Source: CAWUIO01 sp963922455 | GTDB taxonomy: Bacteria > Bacteroidota > Bacteroidia > Cytophagales > Microscillaceae | NCBI GenBank assembly: GCA_963922455.1 | Contig: CAWUIO010000137.1 | Location: forward strand, 1-16,099 | Reading direction: 5' to 3' | Length of the DNA: 16,099 nucleotides | Program-made: the position numbers and the translations under genes | Part shown: piece by piece, positions 7,097-14,937 of the stretch | How positions within the stretch are numbered: position 1 is the first letter of the stretch | How the letters are laid out: every line of letters begins with the position of its first letter | Notes under the pieces: generated by a model | Database searches by the model: none | What the model was told of the DNA's origin: nothing | Seen by the model: only the letters and a program-made list of their open reading frames with translations

Positions 7097-7258
7097 ATGA
7101 GAATGCGGGATTCTGATGAGATCAACAAGGAGTGCCTAGCAGTGCTATGGGTGATTAATTGGATGAAATCAGGTTCCCGTATTTCCCTTTTTAAATGGAT
7201 CAATGTAGCCCAAAGAATTAAATACGAACAGTTTTTAAAACGAAGCCTTGACTTTTAA
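7097..7258 (+). CDS. Hypothetical short ORF, 53 aa, doubtful
   Basis: The frame begins MRMRDSDEINKECLAVLWV and ends FLKRSLDF; it remains open upstream without an ATG to 7024, so it may be the tail of something longer. The last codons lie inside the left end of repeat copy B. I do not recognise it. It is listed because it is the only protein-like frame in 7022-7260. Confidence 0.15.
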   Translation: MRMRDSDEINKECLAVLWVINWMKSGSRISLFKWINVAQRIKYEQFLKRSLDF

Positions 7259-7386
7259 AAGCTTAGGGATAGAGCGGCCTGTTTGAGCCCGTGGAGGTCT
7301 GTGGGGAGCAGGCGAGTAGCGAAAGCCCGACCCGCGCAGGCAGTTTTTTTCTAGGGAAACCTAAGGAAGTAGCGCGGGGAAGCCCC
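7243..7386 (+). repeat. Dispersed structured intergenic repeat, copy B
   Basis: A full-length copy starting AAGCCTTGACTTTTAAAAGC and the core TTAGGGATAGAGCGGCC, with GAGCCCG, CGAGTAGCGAAAGCCCGACC and the end GCGCGGGGAAGCCCC. The terminal arms CCCGCGC (7331-7337) and GCGCGGG (7372-7378) pair across 34 nt. Its right end coincides with the cut 3' end of the PIN-toxin remnant. Confidence 0.7.
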
Positions 7387-7685
7387 TAGGAATCTTTTTT
7401 GGAAAAATCAGAGGAATGATACAAAAAGGCGTTCAATAGAAATTCAAAAATTTTTCCGGCTTTGGCCGCATCCGGAAAATCAAAGCTAATCTGACGTACT
7501 TGATCAAAAGGAAAAAGGCGGGGATTATTTCTTAGGGCATACTCTGAGAAAACAATAGAGGAAAGAAACATGGGGGTTTTATGTTACACAAAATATTTAA
7601 AATACCCTTTTGCGTTTTCGTGAAATTCGTCGGGTTTATTAGTTAAGCGTAGACAGAAAGAATTGTCCAGTAATACCCTATTCAT
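7386..7685 (-). pseudogene. PIN-domain toxin remnant (in-frame TAA, 3' truncated)
   Basis: Reading from the ATG at 7685, the frame gives MNRVLLDNSFCLRL, then FHENAKGYFKYFV, a TAA at codon 34 (7584-7586), and continues HKTPMFLSSIVFSEYA. This is the PIN-domain pattern: an N-terminal strand with D7, then a helix, then SSIVxSEY with E48. PIN toxins are RNases of type II toxin-antitoxin pairs, usually 130-150 aa. Here about 99 codons remain; the 3' part stops where repeat copy B begins. The start overlaps the end of the antitoxin frame (ATGAATAG), the usual operon arrangement. The stop codon and the truncation make an active toxin unlikely. Confidence 0.6.
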
Positions 7686-8064
7686 CCTCTTCCCCCCGGA
7701 TTTCTTTTAACCATTCGTCCAGGCTTACTCCTTCCCAAATGGGAGAAACTTCCTCAATGATCCGGTTTAAGGCTGCTTCATCATAGGTAGGTTCAAAGTC
7801 TCGTATTTCCAATAAGATGAGATCTTTCATTTCACCCGTTTCCAGGTTTTGTTTTCCACTTACATACAGTTCTTTTGGTTGGTAAAGCAAATTATAGGGT
7901 TTGACTAGTGGCTTTTTTGAGACTTCAACCCTTAGTGGCCCATACTCATCCGTATTAATAGAGATTTACGGGGTTCTTCCCTCATGCACTTCTAGTATTA
8001 CTCCGTACAAACAGGTCTGCGTTAAAAGCCAAACCTCTTTATTATTATTGTCAAGCCTTGACAT
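7678..8064 (-). pseudogene. Antitoxin-like gene upstream of the PIN toxin, with in-frame TAA
   Basis: From the ATG at 8064 the frame reads MSRLDNNNKEVWLLTQTCLY and GVILEVHEGRTP, then TAA at codon 33 (7966-7968), then SINTDEYGPLRVEVSKKP and a further 80 residues to the stop at 7678. Continuity of sense on both sides argues that one substitution broke a protein of about 128 aa. The acidic C-terminus (EEVSPIWEGVSLDEWLKEIR and EEDE) and its overlap with the PIN gene fit an antitoxin that wraps its toxin. The C-terminal part alone could still be translated from TTG at 7890 (70 aa). The antitoxin family is not recognised. Confidence 0.5.
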
Positions 8065-8163
8065 AATGTGTTTAATAAACGTAAAACTTTAATTAATTTA
8101 ACTACAATTTACCTAAATCATGCTCAGGTTTTGTAAAATTCAACCGTACAGAAGGATATAAAA

Positions 8164-9169
8164 TTGTTTAAAAAATGGAAATCACCCCCCATCCAAATAG
8201 ACCCTAAAAAAGGAATTCAAAGAAAAAATGCTGAGATTCTTAAAAAGACTTTTAAAGAATTAAACCTTAAAGAAAGCGACCTGGAGGAATATGTCCGTCA
8301 GAATATTTCCGATTTTTTTGAGGATGAAACCCTTTTGATCGTCGGACAGCAAGTCCGAAATGAAGAGAATGGAATTTGTGACCTAGTCGCTTTGGATGGA
8401 AATGGGAGCTTGGTCCTGATTGAGATAAAGCGGGATATGGAAGATATCAAATCCCGGAAAGAGGCTTTTGAATTTCAAGCCATCCGCTATGCGGCGAGTT
8501 TTGCCCGGATTGATAAGCCAGAGGAACTCGTGGATAAAGTTTTTGCAACGCCATCCTCAAGATTTACCTTTGGGAGAACTTACCCCCGAGGAAAAAGGCC
8601 GCCGGACCATTCAAGCTTTTTTGAACCAACACAATGCCCTTAAGACCTTCAATCAAAAACAACGCATCGTATTGATTGCCTCGGCTTTTGATCCCCAGAC
8701 CCTCTCCGCGGTAGCTTGGCTGATTGCCAATCAAGTAGATATTACTTGCCTCTCGCTCCTCCCCATCGAGATGGAAAATCAGCTTTTTCTACAAATTAAA
8801 AAAGAGTTGCCTCCAGTAGGTCTGGATGAGCACTACTTAGACATTTATGAGAGCAAACCGGGTACTTCCATACAGACGGGCAAAAAAGGCGATAGCGTTC
8901 GCAATTATTACCCCCGGATGAACAAGCTCCTGGAGTGGGGTATCGTTAAACCGGGAGATCCACTGATTATCCGAAATTACGAAGACTCAAGAGCGGAAAT
9001 CTTGGATGATAAGTACGTAAAATATCAAGGGGAAAAACTTAAATATAATGAATGGGGCCAGAAGGTAACCGGATGGTCGTCTATCCAGATATATGTCTGG
9101 GCCAAACCGGTGGGGAGTGATAAGACTTTGCATGATTTGAGGATGGAGAGGTTGGAAGCGGCTGACTAA
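8164..9169 (+). pseudogene. DUF91/NucS-like nuclease fused to a RAMA-like domain, frameshifted
   Basis: Two overlapping frames form one protein of about 335 aa. The first part (8164 to about 8543, TTG start) is a DUF91/NucS-like PD-(D/E)XK nuclease: D73 in GICDLVALD, E87-x-K89 in VLIEIKRD, and FQAIRYAA (104-111). The second frame continues with GELTPEEKGRRTIQAFLN and helices, and ends with a domain of about 65 aa: VKPGDPLII, AEILDDKYVKYQGEKL, NEWGQKVTGWSS, then IYVWA. That ending resembles the RAMA domain, predicted to read modified DNA. Removing one T from the T5 run at 8540-8544 joins the frames without loss. It may be a modification-dependent restriction nuclease, an inference from the domains. 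The frameshift may be decay, phase variation or a sequencing error. Confidence 0.6.
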
Positions 9170-9182
9170 TTGTTTATTTTTG
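9152..9182 (+). promoter_or_regulatory. Putative promoter of the HNH-like gene
   Basis: TTG (9152-9154) and TATTTTTG (9175-9182) are separated by 20 nt, matching the Bacteroidota pattern TTG-N19/21-TAnnTTTG. The -33 box lies inside the last codons of the preceding gene. The -7 box is 33 bases before the ATG. Confidence 0.4.
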
Positions 9183-9215
9183 TGGAATTAATTAAAATTT
9201 TAAGCCAGCAAAACA

Positions 9216-9942
9216 ATGAAATTGTGCTTTTTATGCAAGGTGAAAGAAGCCACAAAGAAGAATTCTCACATCTTCCCAAGATATATGGGCACCACGATGA
9301 TCGAGACACCAGACAAGAAAAGGAAGGCCTTCAACACCTCTACTAGAAAGTTTTCTCAGGACACTCCTAAAGAAAACTATATTTTTTGTCCCAAATGTGA
9401 GGCATATCTTGGAAAGCTTGAAAAAAAATTTGCGGATGAGTTTTATAATGTGTTGGTAGGAAAAAATCACTCATTTCAGAGATTTTATCTATCCCGGTGT
9501 GATAAATACTTAATTGCAAGGCAAGTTGATTATTTTTCACTATAAAAAACAATTTTTAGTTTTTTATACAGAGCTGCTATTAGCACAATTGCACCCTTTC
9601 AAGATTTAAACCTTACGTATTGTAATCGAGAGCTTTTTAGAAAAAACATTATTGTAGGAGGTCATTTTATTGATTATCCTATGTATATCTTTTATTCTCC
9701 ATATGATGCAATAGATAAAACAAAAAACATTTACTACGTTGCTGATGCATTGGATCAGACTTTTTTTTTTACTATTAATTAATGAACTTTTAGTTTTGAT
9801 TCGAAATCCCACAAGAACGAAGAATGCGCTTCCACATTATGAAGAAATTGAAATGATTCGTGCTCCACTAGTTAAAATAGGCCTACTTAGTCAAAGTGAC
9901 TGGGAGAGCAACAATAAAGGTATTTTCCAGCAAGCCACTTGA
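9216..9942 (+). pseudogene. Zinc-binding HNH-like protein gene with in-frame TAA and T10 frameshift
   Basis: The first 109 codons carry CFLC (C4, C7), then KNSHIFPRYMG with H18, and later CPKC (C58, C61). This is the layout of small HNH-like proteins with a treble-clef zinc site and an S-H-I-x-P motif. TAA at 9543-9545 follows DYFSL, but the same frame goes on sensibly with FSFLYRAAISTIAPFQDLNL and GGHFIDYPMYIFYSPYD. At a run of ten T (9761-9770) the sense passes to the next frame, LLINELLVLIRNPTRTKN, ending at TGA 9942. Restored, the protein is about 241 aa. Nuclease activity is only inferred from the motif. It follows the nuclease-RAMA gene by 46 bases. Confidence 0.5.
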
Positions 9943-10009
9943 ATAGATCTATACAACAGGTTTTAGGGTAATTCACAATAAAATTTTTTTCCAGGTGAAT
10001 CGTAAAAAC

Positions 10010-10336
10010 TTAATGCTTTATCTTGTAGTCAGTTAACCAACCGATTTGATCAATAATTATACTTTTCTTTAAAACCCGATACTTCTTAAAATTCTCGGCC
10101 TGCACAAAAATCTCTTGGTAGACCTCGTCCCGGTCTACAGGGGGATAGTCATGCTCAGCCAGGAGGATAATTAGGTCGACTTTGAGTTCAGCTTTGATAT
10201 CCCCTCTTTGGTTCCAGCCGACATATTTGACCTTGTCGTCGACTACGGTTTTGACTTGCTTGGCCAGAGTCAGGAGTTTTTCTTCGGGGTAGACAAAGTC
10301 GTATTTGACAGCCAGGGTCTTGAGAGTGACATAATC
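10010..10336 (-). pseudogene. C-terminal remnant of type I restriction endonuclease subunit HsdR
   Basis: About 108 codons in one clean minus-strand frame: AVKYDFVYPEEKLLTLAKQV, then DDKVKYVGWNQRGDIKAELK, then VDLIILLAEHDYPPVDRDEV and YQEIFVQAENFKKY before TAA. This matches the well-conserved C-terminal region (DUF3387-type) of HsdR, the translocase/endonuclease of type I systems. The remaining subunit, over 800 aa with helicase motifs, is missing. The 5' edge meets the histidine-kinase fragment at 10334-10340. Orientation is the same as in the two HsdS scraps. Confidence 0.75.
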
Positions 10337-10596
10337 CGTGTACAGGTTCGTGATACTGGTTTAGGGATATCTTCTGAAAATAAGGATAAAGTTTTCAAAA
10401 AAAATTTAGTCTAGGTGGTTCTACTGGTTTGGGGTTGGCTTATTGTATGGCAATGCTTGACGCTCATAATCATGTAATCGATGTAGAGTCAGAGGAGGGA
10501 GTAGGGAATACATTCTTTTTTTATCTAGATAAAGCTGAACCAGATCATGGACATAGAATACGCCAAAAAAATTGGAAGAGGAAAAAAGTCGTTTAA
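10334..10596 (+). pseudogene. C-terminal ATPase-domain remnant of a sensor histidine kinase, frameshifted
   Basis: The plus strand reads VQVRDTGLGISSENKDKVF (G1 box DTGLGI), and after an A8 run (10397-10404) the next frame gives FSLGGSTGLGLAYCMAML (G2 box STGLGL) and then VESEEGVGNTFFFYL. These are the closing motifs of the HATPase_c domain. The N-box, the dimerisation helix and all sensor parts are absent. The frame change at the A8 run needs a deletion of two bases or an insertion of one. It cannot encode a working kinase. Confidence 0.7.
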
Positions 10597-10754
10597 AAAA
10601 TTACATTCTTTCTGCGGAAGAGAAAGCCTTTTTAACTCCCTATGCTCGGGAATTACTTACCTATCAACACAAAATCTACTCATATAGTGATATAGTTTCC
10701 ATTTTAACCCGGATACACTCGGAAGGTCACCCAAAGACTTCATACCAGACCTGG
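10572..10754 (+). pseudogene. Helical tail fragment following the histidine-kinase remnant
   Basis: About 61 codons in a third frame: EEEKSRLKNYILSAEEKAFL, then TPYARELLTYQHKIYSYSDI, then VSILTRIHSEGHP, after which the frame loses sense. It resembles the helical C-terminal tail found after receiver domains in some Bacteroidota hybrid kinases; that is a weak impression. It overlaps the kinase remnant, and another frame takes over near 10748. Confidence 0.3.
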
Positions 10755-10912
10755 CTAGCATTGCATTTGCCAAGGGCTTTTATCGGGCTCTTTTCAATGG
10801 ACATGATTATACTGCGGCCTTTGAGCGGGGAAAACTAGCTATTGATGTACTTGATATTGAGTATGATGCCACATCAGAGCCGTTGTATGATATACCGGTT
10901 CTAGTCGATTAG
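10748..10912 (+). pseudogene. C-terminal remnant of a CHAT-like (caspase-like) domain
   Basis: The frame reads DLASIAFAKGFYRALFNGHD, then YTAAFERGKLAIDVLDIEYD, and ends IPVLVD before TAG. The pattern AFAxGFYRAL-x-G-x-x-x-x-AFE-G resembles the last helices of CHAT/caspase-like protease domains. The catalytic His and Cys regions would lie upstream and are missing. The fragment ends 15 bases from the convergent T6SS operon. Confidence 0.45.
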
Positions 10913-10927
10913 GAGCTAAAATAAGCT

Positions 10928-11743
10928 TTATTGATTTATCAACTCCTCTAGTAAAGCATCAAATTTTGCTTTATCCTTTTCTTTAATGGCGTACCCTTTA
11001 CCGATTGTCATGTTTTTTACAAGGGCTTTTAAGGCCGTACTATTAGTACGGCAATCATTAACTTTTTGAAGTAAATCTTTTTTCTCTTGGTTAAGCTGAT
11101 TTATTTGACTCAATAAAGATGAATTATTTGAACTCAGTTGACTGAGTTCTCCTTCTAAACTTTCATTAGTTTGTCCTAAGCGGGATCTTCGATAGTTGCC
11201 ATCTCTAATAATGGCTTGTAATCGGTTATTTTCAGAGCTTAATTCATTCAAGCGCTTGGTGTAAGTACCTACTTGATTATTATAGAGACTATTTCCCCAA
11301 TTAATTTTTTCTTCGGCTAGTTGTGATAATACTTTGGCAAAATCGGAATAGATGGGATCTTGAATTTTTTCATTCAAGGCAGAATATGACAAAATGCTAT
11401 CTTGAATAGAAGCAAAAACTTTATTTAAGTCTTGGTATGAGTTCTCTTTTTCAGAAGACTCCAGCGTTTTTTCATCGGAAAGTTCTAGGTTTATATCATC
11501 CAGTGCCTCAAAATTGAAATACATACTTTGAATTTGATCATAAAAACTAGCCCGGAGACTATCTTTCTGAGCAACTTTACTTTTTAAAACGTCTATTTCC
11601 TTTTGTTTTTGAGACTTAAGCACTTTCATCTGAGTCAGCATGTGAAAATAAACCGTGCCTCCAAACAAGAAACCTATCAATAGAAGCAGGCTAATAAACG
11701 TAAAAATGTGGGCCTGGCGAGATTGGGTGATTGTGCTTTCCAT
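10928..11743 (-). CDS. T6SSiii-associated single-pass membrane coiled-coil protein (second TssO-like)
   Basis: A 271-aa protein using the ATG at 11743 (a TTG at 11758 would add five residues). One membrane segment (about residues 12-35) is followed by a long helical, coiled-coil-rich periplasmic part. The stretch around 165-235 has many L/I heptads separated by N/S/Q, and a short globular end reads GKGYAIKEKDKAKFDALLEE. The layout resembles TssO, one of the Bacteroidota-specific components of the T6SSiii trans-envelope complex (TssN, O, P, Q, R). It follows the larger TssO-like gene within 22 bases and is the last gene of the operon. It could be a paralogue of TssO or a substitute for TssP; I cannot decide from sequence. 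Confidence 0.5.
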   Translation of the reverse strand: MESTITQSRQAHIFTFISLLLLIGFLFGGTVYFHMLTQMKVLKSQKQKEIDVLKSKVAQKDSLRASFYDQIQSMYFNFEALDDINLELSDEKTLESSEKENSYQDLNKVFASIQDSILSYSALNEKIQDPIYSDFAKVLSQLAEEKINWGNSLYNNQVGTYTKRLNELSSENNRLQAIIRDGNYRRSRLGQTNESLEGELSQLSSNNSSLLSQINQLNQEKKDLLQKVNDCRTNSTALKALVKNMTIGKGYAIKEKDKAKFDALLEELINQ

Positions 11744-11765
11744 ACGTTTGGTTTCCAAGTTTTAT

Positions 11766-12788
11766 TTATTTTATCTCTAATAATTGGTTTATTGCTTCGG
11801 CGGAATCCTGAACGGCTTTGTGGTACTCTTCAACAATTTTTAAATAGGATACAAGAGCACGTCTTTGTTTGCCACTGGTAATGATACGCATTTTATCATC
11901 CGACTTATATTGGGTGATTCCGTTGATGAACGTAAAATTGGTTTTGATCCTTTCCAACAAATAATCTACTTTCTCAAGAATCTCAATGGCTTCTTTTCTT
12001 TTTTCCAGAGCCAACTTGCTTTCTTTTTCAGTTTGTAGAGTGTCGTATTTGGCTTTTAGCTCAAGGGCCCCTTCATTCAAATTACGAGTGCTATCCTCAA
12101 ATTTGCCTAGTATTTTCTCGAGCGTATCAATCTTTAAATCTTTGGGAGTTAGCCTTTCTTTATCTTCTTTGGGATTGATATAATCGACCAGCTCGATGAA
12201 GACATTGTTGTATCTCATCCTTTCTTGGTAGTAACGAGGGATGATTGAGGTTGGGTAGGTTAGGCGGTTTTGAAGATAGTGTTTTAGGTTTTTCCTTAGT
12301 TTTGGAGTCAGGCTATCACTAATTTTCAAGTTGTCATACTCATATTTTAGATTGTGAAGTTTCTGAATAATTTCGTTGACATCACCCTGAAGTTGATTTA
12401 CTGTGCTTTTAATAACAGAGGCTGTAATCACTCCCTCTGGCCCTTGAGAAGTGGTTTGGACAAGGTTTTTTAATTCGCCGTCCAATTTGTCAAAGAGAGA
12501 TACCAATGTGTCATCGTGTTGTTTAAAATCTCTGATCAGGTTTACATCTAAGGCGATTTGAGCATTTAGATACTTAAGCGTTTCATTTATTTCTTGATCA
12601 ATTTGCTTAGGGGCCGCATATAGAAAAAGAAAAAATACGACCAGAAGGCCCACAGTAGCAACATACAGAAGTATAAATCTCCCAATTGCATGATTGCGTT
12701 TTTTACGGTTATCTGGGCGTAATTTACCGGTAACTCTTTTGGGAATCAGGCTTGGTTTCTTTTCTGGGTGGGATTTTCCGTTTCGCAT
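11766..12788 (-). CDS. TssO-like membrane component of T6SSiii
   Basis: A 340-aa protein with a basic proline-rich cytosolic start, the motif NRKKRNHAIGRFILLYV, a membrane segment at about 37-59, then APKQIDQEINETLKYLNAQI and long helices in the periplasm. The N-terminal motif (N-x-K-x-R-N-x-A-x-x-x-F-I-L-L-Y before one TM helix, with a P-x-x-x-x-x-x-x-N-x-x-L-x-x-x-x after it) recalls Bacteroidota TssO. Typical TssO is nearer 160-170 aa, so this one is about twice as long because of the extended helical part. It lies 31 bases downstream of tssK in the same operon. Its role would be to anchor the T6SS trans-envelope complex in the inner membrane. Confidence 0.5.
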   Translation of the reverse strand: MRNGKSHPEKKPSLIPKRVTGKLRPDNRKKRNHAIGRFILLYVATVGLLVVFFLFLYAAPKQIDQEINETLKYLNAQIALDVNLIRDFKQHDDTLVSLFDKLDGELKNLVQTTSQGPEGVITASVIKSTVNQLQGDVNEIIQKLHNLKYEYDNLKISDSLTPKLRKNLKHYLQNRLTYPTSIIPRYYQERMRYNNVFIELVDYINPKEDKERLTPKDLKIDTLEKILGKFEDSTRNLNEGALELKAKYDTLQTEKESKLALEKRKEAIEILEKVDYLLERIKTNFTFINGITQYKSDDKMRIITSGKQRRALVSYLKIVEEYHKAVQDSAEAINQLLEIK

Positions 12789-12819
12789 AGTATGCTCTCC
12801 TATTGTAAGTGTTTAGGTT

Positions 12820-14028
12820 TTACTGTTGATTCTTCCAAGGCCAAAAGGTAAACTTCTTTCGTTTGGTACTGCCGTTCATTAATTCGCCAAAGGCTCCTTT
12901 ACCCGCCCCTTTGTGCGTAGTTTCTTCTTGGGTTTGTAGCAGATATTTTTGGTTAGCTCCCGATAGACGGCCAAAAAGGCTTTTGGATGCCTCCAGGAAG
13001 TGACGTATCTCCTTAAGATTTTCTACAATATCAATGTGATTATAGATAAGATCTTTGACCGATAGTGATTGCTCAAAAGCGCTAAACTCAGAGGAAAAAA
13101 ACTTGGTAAAGTAAGCATTCAGGTTTTCACCTCTTACAAATAAGTCCAATTCATCTTGGATTAAACGGGCCAAGCTCACATAGAATAACACAAAGAATAT
13201 AGGGGGTGAGCTAGGAGACATCAAGCGGTGTTGGTCCCGGAAATGGGCATAATATGTATGGATGCTGGAACTAAGAATAAAAAGCTCCTCGGCAATTTCA
13301 TTTTTATTTTCGCTTTTTTGTTGAGATTTACTGTTTTTGATAACTTCTCTAAGCTCTCGCAGCAAATCCTGATTTAACTTTTGAAAATCTCTAAAGTGCT
13401 CCATCAGTTCCTGGCTACTTTCTAAGCAGGCACAAGGCGGGATATATTCGTTTATTCTTGTTCTCCCGGCTAGGCTACTTTTAAACTTCGCAAGAGGAAT
13501 AAAACTAGTATCGCGGTTTACCTGGATTTGGTCTGCCAGGACGATATCCAATTGATAATCTGGGACTACCTGGGGGTACCGGATGGGTTGCTCTTCGGGA
13601 GAAGGGCTACCAAACGGGATACGTATGTAGGGGTTTACTTTGATAACTACGTACCAGTCTAATTCAGCATCTTTATTTTCCTTATCAAGGATATACTCTC
13701 CTAAGAGCTCATCCATGGGTTTTCGGAGCTGCTCAAACTGCTGGTTGCTGATATGAATGGGAAACCCATTGGGCGTGAGAGCGTGACATTCTATAATTTC
13801 TACTCGTTCGGGATTGGCTTCAAGCTTTAAGGGGTGGGTTTTACGGGGATGTAAGCCAAAGTTATAGTCTGTTAACTGGAATTGAGCGCTGAAGTTGAGT
13901 TGATGTATGAAATGGGATTCGGTGGCTACAAAATGATCTTTAGTGATTTTCATCCCATCCACCCAGTTTACTAAAAAATGTGCGTTTTCATCTTTCATAT
14001 TGGTATTATTAATAAAGCTATTGATCAT
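12820..14028 (-). CDS. tssK: T6SS baseplate subunit TssK (T6SSiii type)
   Basis: A 402-aa protein with the Bacteroidota TssK hallmark near its start: FLVNWVDGMKITKDHFVATE (18-37), then NFGLHPR (56-62). TssK links the baseplate to the membrane complex from the cytoplasmic side. The first half is the beta-rich shell, including GYPQ-like IRYPQVVPDYQLDIVLADQI; the middle is helical (about 200-300); a short domain closes the chain. The ATG at 14028 overlaps the tssN stop (TAATG), which suggests translational coupling. A second ATG 11 codons downstream is also possible and would still keep the hallmark. It appears complete. Confidence 0.8.
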   Translation of the reverse strand: MINSFINNTNMKDENAHFLVNWVDGMKITKDHFVATESHFIHQLNFSAQFQLTDYNFGLHPRKTHPLKLEANPERVEIIECHALTPNGFPIHISNQQFEQLRKPMDELLGEYILDKENKDAELDWYVVIKVNPYIRIPFGSPSPEEQPIRYPQVVPDYQLDIVLADQIQVNRDTSFIPLAKFKSSLAGRTRINEYIPPCACLESSQELMEHFRDFQKLNQDLLRELREVIKNSKSQQKSENKNEIAEELFILSSSIHTYYAHFRDQHRLMSPSSPPIFFVLFYVSLARLIQDELDLFVRGENLNAYFTKFFSSEFSAFEQSLSVKDLIYNHIDIVENLKEIRHFLEASKSLFGRLSGANQKYLLQTQEETTHKGAGKGAFGELMNGSTKRKKFTFWPWKNQQ

Positions 14029-14885
14029 TAGGCGATTACTCTTTTGGCTAAAATGATATCTCCCCCAGTGAGGGGTGTTTCTATTACCTGAGCATGCGGA
14101 TCGAGATAATATTTAAGGGGTTTTTTATTCCGAAAAATGATAAAAAACCATCCATAAGGATTGTCGCGTTTGTGGTTTTGCACAAGCTCTATAGTTTGAT
14201 TGCTTTCCTTTTTTTGTAAGCTCAACACTACTTGAAAAAACATTTCGGTGGTGTAGTGTAAGGGCACTTCTACAGTATGATAAAATCCTTGCTCATTATT
14301 TTTATCGGCCGAATAGGTGACAAAAAAAGTGAGTAAGATAAAGTCTTGATTTTTTGGAGGGAGTGGCATATTAAAACTAAATCCGGGGGGAAGAAAGTAG
14401 GGTATATAATGTTTTCCCGGAATGAGCATCCAATGGTCATAGGATTTTAGTATAAAAAAGGGAATGGGAAAAACACAGAAGGTGTACAAGTATATTTTCG
14501 TGTAATTGGGAACCCCGATGAACCAATACAAGCCAATAAATACCAGGCTACCCAAAATAAGGACCCACGAAGTAAAAAGAAATTCAGAGAGAAAGCTTTT
14601 CCGGTTGCTCCAGGGTAATACCCCGTATAGTATCCAAAGGTGCAGGATACCCAGTACCAGGATCGTTGCTTCCAAAGTATAAAATAAGCTCATGTACGGT
14701 ATTTCATTCGTTTTGAGTAGGTAGCCACTCAAACCAATCAGCGCGAAAACGATGATGGAGCAAATCACATAAAACAAGGTGCTTCTTTTAAAAACCTTTC
14801 GGCTACCTTTTGTTGTAATAATCAAGATCAAAACGATGACCGATAGTAGGCCAATTAAAATGACCTCCCCATATTGATTTATCAT
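14028..14885 (-). CDS. tssN: TssN, inner-membrane protein of T6SSiii
   Basis: A 285-aa protein with five hydrophobic segments (about residues 5-25, 34-55, 67-90, 104-125 and 129-147) followed by a cytosolic domain of about 130 aa. The latter reads IPYFLPPGFSFNMPLPP, ILLTFFVTYSADKNNEQGF, and ends with DPHAQVIETPLTGGDIILAK. TssN is specific to the Bacteroidota T6SSiii, where it replaces the TssJLM-type membrane complex together with TssO, P, Q and R; the soluble part is thought to contact the baseplate. Its place between tssG and tssK fits. The ATG is preceded by a 52-base gap from tssG and followed by an overlap with tssK. Confidence 0.75.
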   Translation of the reverse strand: MINQYGEVILIGLLSVIVLILIITTKGSRKVFKRSTLFYVICSIIVFALIGLSGYLLKTNEIPYMSLFYTLEATILVLGILHLWILYGVLPWSNRKSFLSEFLFTSWVLILGSLVFIGLYWFIGVPNYTKIYLYTFCVFPIPFFILKSYDHWMLIPGKHYIPYFLPPGFSFNMPLPPKNQDFILLTFFVTYSADKNNEQGFYHTVEVPLHYTTEMFFQVVLSLQKKESNQTIELVQNHKRDNPYGWFFIIFRNKKPLKYYLDPHAQVIETPLTGGDIILAKRVIA

Positions 14886-14937
14886 GACTTTGTGTTTAGC
14901 AATGGTCGCTCAAATCTTATTTCAAATGCTCATAAAT

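Noticed and set aside
7386..9545. TAA codons read as amino acids (recoded stops).
   Set aside because: mtaB, rloAB and the T6SS genes all end normally at standard stops, and the affected genes sit among fragments, so point mutations are simpler.
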